Shown: one piece after another, positions 52,360 through 60,310 of the stretch
How the letters are laid out: every line of letters starts with the position of its first letter
How positions within the stretch are numbered: the stretch's first letter is position 1
Source: Chloroflexota bacterium
GTDB taxonomy: Bacteria; Chloroflexota; Anaerolineae; Anaerolineales; Villigracilaceae
Length of the DNA: 64,000 bases
Assembly (NCBI GenBank): GCA_016191845.1
Contig: JACPVF010000013.1
Coordinates: 1 to 64,000, forward strand
Direction: 5' to 3'
Notes under the pieces: model-generated
Databases searched by the model: none
Seen by the model: the letters and a program-made list of their open reading frames with translations, nothing else
Told to the model about the DNA's origin: nothing
Position numbers and translations under genes: made by a program

Positions 52360-52737
52360 TTATTGGTTCAGGAAGATGCGCCCATCACTGCTGACAGTGA
52401 TGATGCCGCGGCGTTGCAGCGCGTCGAGCAGGGCCTGGAACTGCTGGATGGTGGCCTTGGCCTGGGTGATCTGCTGGGCGGCCTCGTTTAGTTGGGTCTG
52501 GTATTGCTGCTCACGCGACTGGTATTCCGCCACCTGGGCTTGGAGTTCCTTGATCTGCGCGGCCTGGCTGGCGTAATCGATCTGCGCAGCGGCAGCATCC
52601 TTGGTGGTGGCGCTTGGGAAGGCAATGCCGTTTCCGTTGAACAGGGCGTTTCCGCCGACGGCGAAGATGGCCATGCCCACGCACAGCGTGATGAGCAGGG
52701 AAGCGGCCAGGGCGGGGATCATCTTTTGTAAGTTCAT
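52360..52737 (-). CDS. Membrane-anchored coiled-coil protein
   Basis: The 125 residues have an N-terminal helix (ALAASLLITLCVGMAIFAVG), a short linker and a long Gln/Ala/Glu-rich coiled coil (QAAQIKELQAQVAEYQSREQ and on), ending DGRIFLNQ. It is the first gene of the operon with small membrane protein, apbE and ferric-reductase-like genes, and may organise the complex. AGGTTGAAC before ATG serves as ribosome site. Confidence 0.78.
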   Translation of the reverse strand: MNLQKMIPALAASLLITLCVGMAIFAVGGNALFNGNGIAFPSATTKDAAAAQIDYASQAAQIKELQAQVAEYQSREQQYQTQLNEAAQQITQAKATIQQFQALLDALQRRGIITVSSDGRIFLNQ

Positions 52738-52768
52738 GGTTCAACCTCGTGTCAGTTTCAATGCCCAC

Positions 52769-52800
52769 AGTATAGACCGCGAAAATGACAGGTAGATGAC
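52769..52800 (-). promoter_or_regulatory. Promoter of the redox operon with 11-bp-spaced direct repeats
   Basis: -10 TATACT (52774-52769). GTCAT occurs at 52800-52796 and again at 52789-52785, flanking the -35 position. An 11-bp repeat pitch is typical of OmpR-family binding sites. Confidence 0.6.
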
Positions 52801-52866
52801 GGACCCGTGAGGAAATTTCAGCGATGGACGGCTCCACGCCTGGCCAAATCCGCGTCTTCAGCCGTT

Positions 52867-52897
52867 TCATCGTTTCGTCATCTGCCCGTGCTACAAT
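52867..52897 (+). promoter_or_regulatory. Promoter of the response-regulator gene with 11-bp-spaced repeats
   Basis: TCATC at 52867-52871 and 52878-52882 lie upstream of -10 TACAAT (52892-52897). They match the repeats in the divergent promoter, suggesting one regulator controls both. Confidence 0.6.
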
Positions 52898-52914
52898 CAA
52901 CGGTGGAGGATTCT

Positions 52915-53586
52915 GTGCGCATTCTGCTTGTGGAAGATAATCAACGCCTGAGCGACTCGCTCCGCCGTAACCTGACCGACGACGGCTACGCCGTGGACGC
53001 CGCCTATGATGGTGACGAAGGCGAGGAAATGGCCGAGTTCACCCCCTACGACCTGATCATCCTGGATGTAATGCTGCCCCGCAAAGACGGGCTGGAGGTC
53101 TGCCGCTCGCTGCGAAACAAGCGCGTCCGCACCCCCGTCCTGATGCTGACCGCCCGCGACACCCTCACCGACCGTGTGACGGGGCTCGACAGCGGCGCGG
53201 ACGATTACCTGATCAAGCCGTTCGAGATGGACGAGTTGCGCGCACGCCTGCGTGCCCTGCTGCGGCGCGATGCCGAAGACAAGAGCAGCGTGCTGGTCAT
53301 TGCCGACCTGCGGCTGGATCCCGCCACCCATTTCGTCGAGCGCGGCGGACAGCCGCTCGAGTTGACTGCCCGCGAATATTCCCTGCTCGAATATCTCATG
53401 CGCAACCCCAATCGACTCATCACCCGTCAGATGGCGGAGAATAGTCTGTGGAGTTACGATGTCAATGTGGCCTCTAACGTGGTGGACGTATACATCCGCC
53501 GCCTGCGCCGCAAAGTGGACGACCCCTTTGAGCTCAAGCTGATCGAGACCGTGCGCGGCGCGGGCTATCGCATTCGGCGGCCATAA
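52915..53586 (+). CDS. OmpR-family response regulator
   Basis: The 223 residues have a receiver domain with the acidic pair in LLVEDNQ, phosphorylated Asp in DLIILDVMLPRKDG, Thr in MLTARD and Lys in LIKPFEMDEL, then an OmpR/PhoB winged helix (ELTAREYSLLEYLMRNPNRL, VDVYIRRLRRKVD). GTG 52915 is chosen since GGTGGAGGATTCT gives a proper ribosome site; the longer frame lacks one. It partners with the kinase 6 bp downstream and probably controls the divergent redox operon. Confidence 0.95.
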   Translation: MRILLVEDNQRLSDSLRRNLTDDGYAVDAAYDGDEGEEMAEFTPYDLIILDVMLPRKDGLEVCRSLRNKRVRTPVLMLTARDTLTDRVTGLDSGADDYLIKPFEMDELRARLRALLRRDAEDKSSVLVIADLRLDPATHFVERGGQPLELTAREYSLLEYLMRNPNRLITRQMAENSLWSYDVNVASNVVDVYIRRLRRKVDDPFELKLIETVRGAGYRIRRP

Positions 53587-53592
53587 GCGAGG

Positions 53593-55023
53593 ATGAAGCC
53601 TTTGTTCAGTTCTCTTCAAGGATTGATTCACAGCATCCGCGCCCGCCTGGTGTTGTGGTTTGCGTTGATCCTGGCGGTCGTACTGACCCTCTTCAGCGTC
53701 ATCGTGTATTTCAGCCAGGTGCATGACCTGCGCAGTGAGATGGTCGATCGTCTCGAAGGGCGTATGGAAGACCTGGAACACACCCTGCGCTCCTCCGACA
53801 GTGTCTCCATCGATACGGCCGACCTGGCGGAAAGCGACGTGCTGGTCCTGTTCAACGAAAGCGGCCAGATGACCTTCCACTGGGGGCCCCTTTCCGAAAC
53901 GCAGATCACCTCCCTGGTGCAGGCGCGATTATCCGAGCCAACCGAGACAATCCTGTATCGGGACGTTTCATCGGGCGAAAGGCAGACCACGTATGGCTTC
54001 ATGCTCTCACCGCGCATGTCCGAGCAGAAGATTTCTGGCTTCGTGCTGATCGGCGCTCCGCTCGACCCTGGGGAGCGGCTGGAGAAACTGCTGATCACTC
54101 TCTTCCTCGGCAGCCTGGTCACGCTGACCGTGGCCCTGCTGGGTGGGTTCTGGCTGGCCGACCGAGCCATGCGTCCCGTGGCAGATATCACCCGCACCGC
54201 TCGCGCCATCAGCGAAACCGACCTCAGTCACCGACTCAACCTGAATCAGCGCGACGAGATCGGTCAGCTGGCCGACACCTTCGACGCCATGTTATCCCGT
54301 CTTGAAGCGGCCTTTGCCCGCCAACGGCAGTTCACCGCCGATGCCAGCCATGAGTTGCGCACCCCGCTGACCATTGTCAACCTCGAGGTCAATCACGCGC
54401 TGGCGGCTCCGCGCAAATCTGCCGAATATCAACGCGCGTTGCGCGTCATCCAGGCCGAGAACGAGTTCATGTCCGAACTGGTCAACGACCTGTTACTGCT
54501 GGCTCGCATGGATGCAGGCCAGGGCGCGCCTACGCGCGAGCGCCACGACCTGGGCGATCTGTCGCTCGAGGTGCTGGAACGTCTGTCGCCGCTGGCAGCC
54601 CGCCGCCAGGTCCAGTTGGAGGCGGGAGACCTGCCCGAGACGCCTGTCCTCGGTGACCGCCAATACCTCATCCAGATGCTGACCAATCTGGTCGAGAACG
54701 CCATCAAGTATTCCACCCGCGCCGACCGCGCTGCCGTAGTGCAAATCGAGACGGGAACCTCTGAAGACGGCACCCAGGCCTGGGTCCGCGTGAGCGACAA
54801 CGGGCCAGGCATCCCAGCAGAACATCTGCCACATCTCTTCGAGCGTTTTTATCGCGCCGACGCCGCCCGCACCGCCCACGACAGCGATGCATCCACCTCG
54901 GGCAGCGGTCTGGGGTTGGCCATCGTGCAGTGGATCGCAAATATCCACGGCGGCGACGTGCGTGCGAAAAGCCGTCTGGGGGAAGGCAGCACATTTATGG
55001 TCCACCTGCCACTGGCAAAGTAA
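53593..55023 (+). CDS. Membrane sensor histidine kinase
   Basis: The 476 residues have two membrane helices (ARLVLWFALILAVVLTLFSV and FLGSLVTLTVALLGGFWLAD) around a periplasmic sensor of about 130 residues. A HAMP domain, HisKA with SHELRTPLTIVNLEVNHALA, and a HATPase domain with NLVENAIKYSTR, DNGPGIP and GSGLGLAIVQWI follow. It phosphorylates the preceding regulator. The signal sensed is unknown; the neighbouring membrane redox genes point to envelope redox state. Confidence 0.95.
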   Translation: MKPLFSSLQGLIHSIRARLVLWFALILAVVLTLFSVIVYFSQVHDLRSEMVDRLEGRMEDLEHTLRSSDSVSIDTADLAESDVLVLFNESGQMTFHWGPLSETQITSLVQARLSEPTETILYRDVSSGERQTTYGFMLSPRMSEQKISGFVLIGAPLDPGERLEKLLITLFLGSLVTLTVALLGGFWLADRAMRPVADITRTARAISETDLSHRLNLNQRDEIGQLADTFDAMLSRLEAAFARQRQFTADASHELRTPLTIVNLEVNHALAAPRKSAEYQRALRVIQAENEFMSELVNDLLLLARMDAGQGAPTRERHDLGDLSLEVLERLSPLAARRQVQLEAGDLPETPVLGDRQYLIQMLTNLVENAIKYSTRADRAAVVQIETGTSEDGTQAWVRVSDNGPGIPAEHLPHLFERFYRADAARTAHDSDASTSGSGLGLAIVQWIANIHGGDVRAKSRLGEGSTFMVHLPLAK

Positions 55024-55084
55024 GGCCAAATTCCCAAAAAAGCCAGTCGAACGACCCGCGCAGTGATTGCCAGGTGCTATCCAA

Positions 55085-55139
55085 GCTGTATCCTAGCTGT
55101 ATCCTAGCTGTATGGTAGCTGTATCCTGGCTGTATCGAT
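55085..55139. repeat. Five tandem 11-bp repeats (GCTGTATCCTA type)
   Basis: Units start at 55085, 55096, 55107, 55118 and 55129, with a partial unit before. The core CTGTATC resembles the CTCTATC core of the array at 12293-12347. Located between the kinase and the methyltransferase genes. Confidence 0.88.
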
Positions 55140-55218
55140 CCGATATCCATCCGCCACCGATGGAAAAAACGTGAAAACCACCAGCGCCATGTCGCTTTGT
55201 TTCGCGAAATAAAAGCGA

Positions 55219-55224
55219 TACAAT
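55219..55224 (+). promoter_or_regulatory. TACAAT box 6 nt before the methyltransferase ATG (leaderless)
   Basis: The -10-like box is followed by GAAGAT and ATG 55231, with no ribosome site. Confidence 0.65.
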
Positions 55225-55230
55225 GAAGAT

Positions 55231-55950
55231 ATGAGTACCTTCAAAAACATCCTTGGGCATATCCACGGCGGCACAGTTCTCGACGTAGCCACGGGCGGGG
55301 GCGGATTTGCAGCCACGCTTAAAGAGAATCTGGCCTCTTATACTGAGATCGTTGGCGTGGACACCAGCGAGCGCGCCGAAGCGGCTTTCTGGGAGCGCTT
55401 CAAGACCGATCCCACCGTCCGCTTCAAGCGCATGGATGCGGCGCACCTGGAGTTCCCCGACGCCAGTTTCGACACGGTCAGTATTTGCTCCTCGCTGCAC
55501 CACCTGACAGATCCGCTCCTCACCCTGAACGAGATGAAACGCGTAGTGCGGCCTGGCGGTCTGTTGATCGTCAGTGAGATGTATCGCGATCACCAGACCG
55601 ATGCCCAGTTGACGCATGTGCTGCTGCACGATTGGTGGGGACGAGTGGACACCGCTCGCGGTATCTGCCATAACCCTACCTATCGGCGCGACGAGATTGT
55701 GTCCCTGTTGCAAAGTCTCGGGCTGGCCGACCTGGCCCTCGAAGACCTGGTCGACCTCTCCGACGATCCATTGGCGCCCGACACCCTGGCCGAGATCGAC
55801 AGCATCATTGATCAGTACAACCACGAGCGAATCCAAGGCCTGCCTGAAGAAGAGTCGCTCAAGGCGCAGGGCAAATCCCTGCGCGAGCGGGCACATCAAG
55901 TCGGCTTTCATGGCGCCAGCGCGTTGGTGATCGTCGGAAGAAAAAATTAA
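55231..55950 (+). CDS. Class I SAM-dependent methyltransferase
   Basis: The 239 residues have motif I TVLDVATGGGGFAATLKENL, motif II acid in VGVDTSERA, FKRMDAAHLEFPDASFDTVS and the SSLHHLTDPLLTLNEMKRVV plus RPGGLLIVSEMY segments typical of UbiE/methyltransferase-11 proteins. The substrate is not evident. It starts with an apparent leaderless message and ends with its own terminator, so it stands alone. Confidence 0.88.
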   Translation: MSTFKNILGHIHGGTVLDVATGGGGFAATLKENLASYTEIVGVDTSERAEAAFWERFKTDPTVRFKRMDAAHLEFPDASFDTVSICSSLHHLTDPLLTLNEMKRVVRPGGLLIVSEMYRDHQTDAQLTHVLLHDWWGRVDTARGICHNPTYRRDEIVSLLQSLGLADLALEDLVDLSDDPLAPDTLAEIDSIIDQYNHERIQGLPEEESLKAQGKSLRERAHQVGFHGASALVIVGRKN

Positions 55951-55975
55951 TCTCGATACAAAACGTCCAATCCCC

Positions 55976-56005
55976 GCCCTCTGCAAAAGCAGAGGGCCTT
56001 TGTTT
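55976..56005 (+). terminator. Intrinsic terminator after the methyltransferase
   Basis: GCCCTCTGC pairs with GCAGAGGGC over AAAA, followed by CTTTGTTTTT. Confidence 0.9.
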
Positions 56006-56014
56006 TTAATTCAC

Positions 56015-56032
56015 TTCTTGACCTTTTCTTGA
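56015..56032. promoter_or_regulatory. Direct repeat TTCTTGA x2, 11-bp pitch (site 1)
   Basis: TTCTTGA at 56015 and 56026, about 70 bp before the kdp-like remnant. It is the same site type as at 56287, 56554 and 56640. Confidence 0.6.
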
Positions 56033-56102
56033 TACCTTTACCAGCGTCCTTGCCGCATTTTTGATGGGAGACTCAATACACTGGGGGACGAATGGAGGCA
56101 CC

Positions 56103-56293
56103 ATGAATGATCTGATTTATGTGGGTTTAACCGTCCTGTTCTTTGTCCTCGAAGCGCAGAAATGGATCTGCCCTCTCCAGAGAGCCGCCTCCTCCAAAAT
56201 GTAGCTTTACAGATCGGGCTGGCGATCGAACGGGTGCAGATCACCGAGTATGAGGTCGATCATGCCGTGCGGGAAAGTGTTCAGACTTCTTGA
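56103..56293 (+). pseudogene. Fused remnants: kdp-type small membrane protein start and GAF-kinase end
   Basis: GGAGG precedes ATG 56103. The first 16 codons (MNDLIYVGLTVLFFVL) resemble the start of single-span proteins found beside kdpFABC; the frame then degrades and stops at 56204. From 56162 a different frame reads RLLQNVALQIGLAIERVQIT to a TGA at 56293, like the end of a GAF domain of a sensor kinase. Two unrelated gene ends thus meet near 56150, as after a deletion that removed what lay between, perhaps a kdp ATPase operon. That reading is inference from two short matches. Confidence 0.5.
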
Positions 56294-56304
56294 TAAGATC
56301 TTGA
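56287..56304. promoter_or_regulatory. Direct repeat TTCTTGA/ATCTTGA, 11-bp pitch (site 2)
   Basis: Heptamers at 56287 and 56298, upstream of the promoter-like TTGACA (56333-56338) and TATCTG (56356-56361) of the small membrane gene. That promoter is nested in inverted arms TTTTTGACA (56330-56338) and TGTCAAAAA (56360-56368). Confidence 0.55.
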
Positions 56305-56376
56305 TTGGATCGACCTGCATCTTGTCCCCTTTTTGACATGCAAATGAATAGACTGTATCTGTCAAAAAGGTGAACC

Positions 56377-56550
56377 ATGAAGAAAAAGGTGTCCAAAATT
56401 TTCGAGCAGGTCTTTACCTACTCACCCCTGGCAGGCATCATCGGCGCTTCATTCCTGAAACTGAGTAATTTTCAGCACCAACTCCTGATGCTTTTCCTGC
56501 TCGTCTGGGCGAATGCCTTTTTCCTCTATAAATCCTGGGCCAGCCAGTAA
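56377..56550 (+). CDS. 57-aa two-span membrane protein
   Basis: The start MKKKVSKIFEQVFTYSPLAG follows AAAAAGGTGA. Two hydrophobic segments (LAGIIGASFLKLS and LLMLFLLVWANAFFLY) are joined by a polar turn NFQHQ, and the C-terminus is YKSWASQ. The gene has its own promoter-like sequence, upstream direct repeats and a terminator. Presence in a potassium-regulator region suggests a role in K+ response, but the family is unknown to me. Confidence 0.72.
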   Translation: MKKKVSKIFEQVFTYSPLAGIIGASFLKLSNFQHQLLMLFLLVWANAFFLYKSWASQ

Positions 56551-56553
56551 ATC

Positions 56554-56571
56554 TTCTTGACACTTTCTTGA
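56554..56571. promoter_or_regulatory. Direct repeat TTCTTGA x2, 11-bp pitch (site 3)
   Basis: Identical heptamers at 56554 and 56565, upstream of the KdpE-like gene. A fourth, weaker pair is at 56640-56657 (TTCTTGA/GCATTGA), overlapping that gene's start codon. Confidence 0.6.
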
Positions 56572-56604
56572 CGTGTCGGGGGCAATTCTTGCGCCTAAAT
56601 TGAC

Positions 56605-56640
56605 GCGCCCAACAATAGAATGTTGGGCGCTTTGATATTT
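56605..56640 (+). terminator. Hairpin terminator after the 57-aa gene
   Basis: GCGCCCAACA pairs with TGTTGGGCGC over 6 nt, followed by TTTGATATTTT. Confidence 0.8.
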
Positions 56641-56656
56641 TCTTGATGGCGCATTG

Positions 56657-57403
56657 ATGACCCCTGTTCCCAACTCCCTTTTGAAGATCCTCGTGGTTGA
56701 CGACGAGCGTCCCATCCGACGCTTCCTGAGCGCGTCCCTCGGGAACCGCTATCAGGTCCTGGAAGCGGAGAACGGGAATCAGGCCATCCAACTGGCGGCG
56801 CTGCACCATCCCGACGTGATCATCCTCGACCTGGGCCTGCCCGACATGGATGGCGCAGACGTCACCCGCCGTCTGCGCGAGTGGACCGAGGTGCCCATCA
56901 TCGTCATCTCAGCCCGCGACGGCGAACAGGACAAGGTCACTGCCCTGGACGGGGGCGCCGATGATTACCTCACCAAACCCTTTGGCATCAGCGAACTGCT
57001 GGCGCGCATCCGCGTGGCCCTGCGGCATTCCAACAAGACCGAGGAGGAATCCGAAGTTTTTGAAAATGATGACCTGCTGGTCGATCTCATCAAGCGCGAA
57101 GTGCGGGTCCACGAACAGACGGTGATGCTCACGCCCACCGAGTACAGCATCCTGCGCACGTTGGTCAACCATGCGGGCAGGGTGCTCACGCACCAGCAGT
57201 TGATCCGAGAAGTATGGGGCGGCAACTACGAAGCGGATTCCCATCTGTTGCGTGTCAACGTCAGCAACCTGAGAAGAAAGATCGAAAGCGACCCGTTGCG
57301 GCCGCGACACATCATCACCGAGCCAGGCGTAGGCTATCGGCTCAAGGAAATCGAAAAAACTCATGACAAACAACATGGTTCCACATTTACGACAGGAATA
57401 TGA
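56657..57403 (+). CDS. KdpE-like response regulator
   Basis: The 248 residues have a receiver (ILVVDDERPIRRFLSASL, VIILDLGLPDMDGADVTRRL, VISARDGEQDKVTALDGGAD, LTKPFGISEL) and a winged helix (LTPTEYSILRTLVNHAGRVL, LLRVNVSNLRRKIES) close in wording to KdpE, which activates potassium uptake genes. It starts at ATG 56657; the codon before is TTG. No kinase is adjacent, so it may answer to the KdpD encoded further right, alongside the canonical KdpE. Its last 41 bases overlap the next gene. Confidence 0.93.
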   Translation: MTPVPNSLLKILVVDDERPIRRFLSASLGNRYQVLEAENGNQAIQLAALHHPDVIILDLGLPDMDGADVTRRLREWTEVPIIVISARDGEQDKVTALDGGADDYLTKPFGISELLARIRVALRHSNKTEEESEVFENDDLLVDLIKREVRVHEQTVMLTPTEYSILRTLVNHAGRVLTHQQLIREVWGGNYEADSHLLRVNVSNLRRKIESDPLRPRHIITEPGVGYRLKEIEKTHDKQHGSTFTTGI

Positions 57404-58430
57404 AACGCAAAAAACGCTATTCGAAAGCCAGCCCGTCATCGTGCAGCGCTTTCTGGAAGGACAGGCCCAGCCCATCGCCGAGGCGTTGATCACCAAAACG
57501 GCGCGGGTGCGTTTTTCGCTGCCCGATCGTGTGGTCACCACCCTGTCCCAGATCCACCAGTCTGGGACCATCACGCTGCCTGAAGCCGAGCGGCACATTC
57601 AGGTGGGTCGCTTTATGCAACGCGATGTGCGCGATGCGTTACTGCACCGCCTGAGCGAGTTGGAACGGTCAGCGGACCAGGCTGTCGCCGTCAGCGCGGG
57701 ATTGCTGCGCTACGTCACAGCCATGCATATGGTCCACAACATGCTGCCCGCAGGCCGTTCCGTAGTCTATCGCCCCGATGAAGATGAGCAGATCCCCACC
57801 ATCCCTGTGGGTGATGCCGCGCCCGAATCAGCTATCACCCAGGCCACTGACGCCATCGCCGAGGAGGGGGCTGCCGACAACCGCGGCGAAGTGCAGACGC
57901 CCTTCGTGCCTGCCGCCCGCAAATTCTTCCTGCCGCAATGGGTGGCCTTCGATCTGGATGGCAGGCTGTTGGTGGGTTCCGTTCAAGAGGCCGAAGCCCA
58001 CGTCCAGTCGATGCAGCGCTATGTGCTGATCCTGCATCGCGCGCTGGCGCTTGCGCCCTACATGACCGCCGACGAGGAATACCAGCACAAGCGCTACGGC
58101 ATCCTCGGACAGTTGATCCATCAGGGACGCGCCCTGGCCAACTTCAAGACAGATGAGATCATTTCCGCGATCAAGGCGCGGGCCGAGCAGCAAAGCCTGA
58201 ACCGCGGCCTGACCGTCAGCCTGCCCTACTTCGACGACCAGACCCTCGCCCTCGACCACTCCAACCTGGAGATCATCCCAGCAGGGCGCATCATGTTCAT
58301 CCCTGCCTTCGTCGTCCGCGCAGCTCGCGACGAAGAAGCCAAGGTTACACAGGACACGCGCCTGAACGCTTCCACGCGCAGACACCTGCTTGCTCAACTG
58401 AAGAACCTCGAAACAGCGTTCCAGTCCTAG
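57363..58430 (+). CDS. Unknown 355-aa protein between KdpE-like regulator and K+ transporter
   Basis: This is a soluble protein with no motif I recognise. The N-terminal 120 residues are helical (LRQEYETQKTLFESQPVIVQ to LLHRLSELERSADQAVAVSA), residues 120-185 are a variable linker, and 185-310 alternate strand and helix (FFLPQWVAFDLDGRLLVGSV, IIPAGRIMFIPAFVVRA). It overlaps the regulator gene and precedes the transporter by 20 bp, so the three are likely co-expressed. A role in potassium transport control is possible but unproven. Confidence 0.75.
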   Translation: MTNNMVPHLRQEYETQKTLFESQPVIVQRFLEGQAQPIAEALITKTARVRFSLPDRVVTTLSQIHQSGTITLPEAERHIQVGRFMQRDVRDALLHRLSELERSADQAVAVSAGLLRYVTAMHMVHNMLPAGRSVVYRPDEDEQIPTIPVGDAAPESAITQATDAIAEEGAADNRGEVQTPFVPAARKFFLPQWVAFDLDGRLLVGSVQEAEAHVQSMQRYVLILHRALALAPYMTADEEYQHKRYGILGQLIHQGRALANFKTDEIISAIKARAEQQSLNRGLTVSLPYFDDQTLALDHSNLEIIPAGRIMFIPAFVVRAARDEEAKVTQDTRLNASTRRHLLAQLKNLETAFQS

Positions 58431-58450
58431 ATATTCAGAAGGTAGACAAA

Positions 58451-60271
58451 ATGTTTTTTTCCATCGGACTTCTCATCGTAATTGCTTTTCTGGCTTACAA
58501 GGTTTCCCCCGTCGAAAAGGAGGAGGATGCGCACATCCACGGCGCAGGGCAGATCGGTCTGCTGGCCGCGCTGGCCCTGTTCGGCGTGGATTACTTCACC
58601 TCTTACTTCTACGCCACGGGCGAGATGATGCACGCCCTGCATCCCTACGGCATTCAGCAATGGGGCTATGTCGCCGCCGCGATCATTAGCGTTGCCAACA
58701 TCGTATTTGGCGGGCTGTACATGTACTCGCTTGGAATTTTCAATGAAGGCGGCGGTTCGTACACTGCATCCATGCGCTACCTGACCCCTGGCTTGAGTCT
58801 GGTCGTAGCCATCGTTTTGATCCAGGACTACATCTTTACGGTTGTGGTGTCCGCGCTTTCAGGCGGTGACCAGTTGCTCTCGGTGCTTGGACTTTACGGC
58901 ACCAACTGGATCTGGCATTTCCTCATCGGCGGGACGCTGGCAGCCATCACCTGGTATCTCACCATCCGCGGACGCGGAGAATCGGCGCGGGTGGTTTTCA
59001 CTCTGCTGGGCGTTTTCATTATGATGACGCTGGTGATGGTCAGCGGGTTGATCTACGCCAACTTAAACGGCGTCAAGCCTGTGGCCGTCGAAGAAGCCAT
59101 CCAGCAGGTTTCCTTCGGGCAGGCGCTCTTCCACCTGTTGACGGCCTCCATGAAAGGTCTGGTGGCGTTGACAGGTCTGGAAGCCATGTCCAACGGCATC
59201 CAGTTCGTCATCAATGAGGATGCCAGTATTGTCAAATGGGGCAGGAAGCGCCTGCCGAAACTCAAGGGCTTGTGGGATTTCTATAGCGGCAAGGCGGGCA
59301 TCGGGCGTTTCGTTCAGACCTCCTTCCTGTTTTACGGCGGACTGACCACCTACATGTTGACCTTCTTTGCCATCCGCTTTAACGTGTTCGATGGTACGCT
59401 CGGGCGCACCCTGGTCGGCAACCTGGCGTACATCGGCTTCACCCAGCTTCCAGGCGGGACGATCCTGTTCTGGGCTTATCAAATTCTGGCAGTGGCGCTG
59501 CTTGCCGCTGCATCGATGACAGCCTTTCAGGATCTGCAGGCCACGGGCTGGCGCGACGTGGCCATCGGTGAGTTCCCCGAGTTCATCGTCTATCGAAACG
59601 AGCAGGGCACATTCACCCGCTCAGTCACGATTGGCTTCGTCATTACCATCGCGCTCATGCTCCTGGTGCGTGGACAGACATCGGTTGCCGTGCCGTTCTA
59701 CGGTGTGGGCGTGTTCATGCCGATCACCGTCATGGGGCTGGCGGTTCGCAGGCACATCCTCGAACATTACACAGGCAGCAAACGCAAGTGGGGCGCGGTC
59801 GCCGCTGCGGGGGCGGCAGTACTGGCGGCGCTGGTCTTCGTCGGGCAGATCGTCGGCAAGTGGCAGGAGGGCGGCTGGATGGTGTTGATCTCCTTCGCTG
59901 TGCTGGTGCTGGCTGCCAACGCCATGCTCATCTCTCCTGGCGGGCACCGCGACCCGAAACAGATCCACCGCATCGTGCGCGACAAGGCGCGCGTACAGGG
60001 CGCGATGGCGTCCATCGTCGAGTGGCAGTCCCTCAAGATGCAGGAATACCGCTATTCCGTGCTGATGGCTGTCACCAACTTCTTCGGAATGCTCGGCGTT
60101 CGACGCCCCACCCGCTTCGACCCGCCCGTGGCGGCTGGCGACTACGACCACGCCCTGCACGTGGATCATCCCGAAGCGCCCTCGCTGCTGGATCAATACA
60201 TCATCAAGCCACAGCCACAACTCGGCGGCACCCCCAAGCAAACTGAGTCAGGCCGCGAAGAATCCTCATGA
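58451..60271 (+). CDS. APC-type transporter resembling KimA potassium importers
   Basis: The 606 residues have about 12 membrane helices starting near residue 30 (GLLAALALFGVDYFTSYFYA), a GGGSYTASMRYLTPGLSLVV block and KGLVALTGLEAMSNGIQFVI, then a cytosolic C-terminal tail of about 110 residues (RDPKQIHRIVRDKARVQGAM). This matches the APC amino-acid-permease shape of KimA/YdaO proton-potassium symporters. Position between KdpE-like and KdpD/KdpE genes supports potassium uptake; an amino acid substrate remains possible. Confidence 0.83.
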   Translation: MFFSIGLLIVIAFLAYKVSPVEKEEDAHIHGAGQIGLLAALALFGVDYFTSYFYATGEMMHALHPYGIQQWGYVAAAIISVANIVFGGLYMYSLGIFNEGGGSYTASMRYLTPGLSLVVAIVLIQDYIFTVVVSALSGGDQLLSVLGLYGTNWIWHFLIGGTLAAITWYLTIRGRGESARVVFTLLGVFIMMTLVMVSGLIYANLNGVKPVAVEEAIQQVSFGQALFHLLTASMKGLVALTGLEAMSNGIQFVINEDASIVKWGRKRLPKLKGLWDFYSGKAGIGRFVQTSFLFYGGLTTYMLTFFAIRFNVFDGTLGRTLVGNLAYIGFTQLPGGTILFWAYQILAVALLAAASMTAFQDLQATGWRDVAIGEFPEFIVYRNEQGTFTRSVTIGFVITIALMLLVRGQTSVAVPFYGVGVFMPITVMGLAVRRHILEHYTGSKRKWGAVAAAGAAVLAALVFVGQIVGKWQEGGWMVLISFAVLVLAANAMLISPGGHRDPKQIHRIVRDKARVQGAMASIVEWQSLKMQEYRYSVLMAVTNFFGMLGVRRPTRFDPPVAAGDYDHALHVDHPEAPSLLDQYIIKPQPQLGGTPKQTESGREESS

Positions 60272-60274
60272 ACC

Positions 60275-60310
60275 ACAAGGCTGTGCGATTTCTGCACAGC
60301 CTTGTCTTTT
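60275..60310 (+). terminator. Intrinsic terminator after the transporter gene
   Basis: ACAAGGCTGTGC pairs with GCACAGCCTTGT over a 7-nt loop, followed by CTTTT. It separates the transporter unit from kdpDE. Confidence 0.9.

Noticed and set aside
58451-60271. Transporter as a general amino acid permease
   Set aside because: Not excluded, but the long C-terminal tail and the flanking potassium regulators favour a KimA-type assignment.
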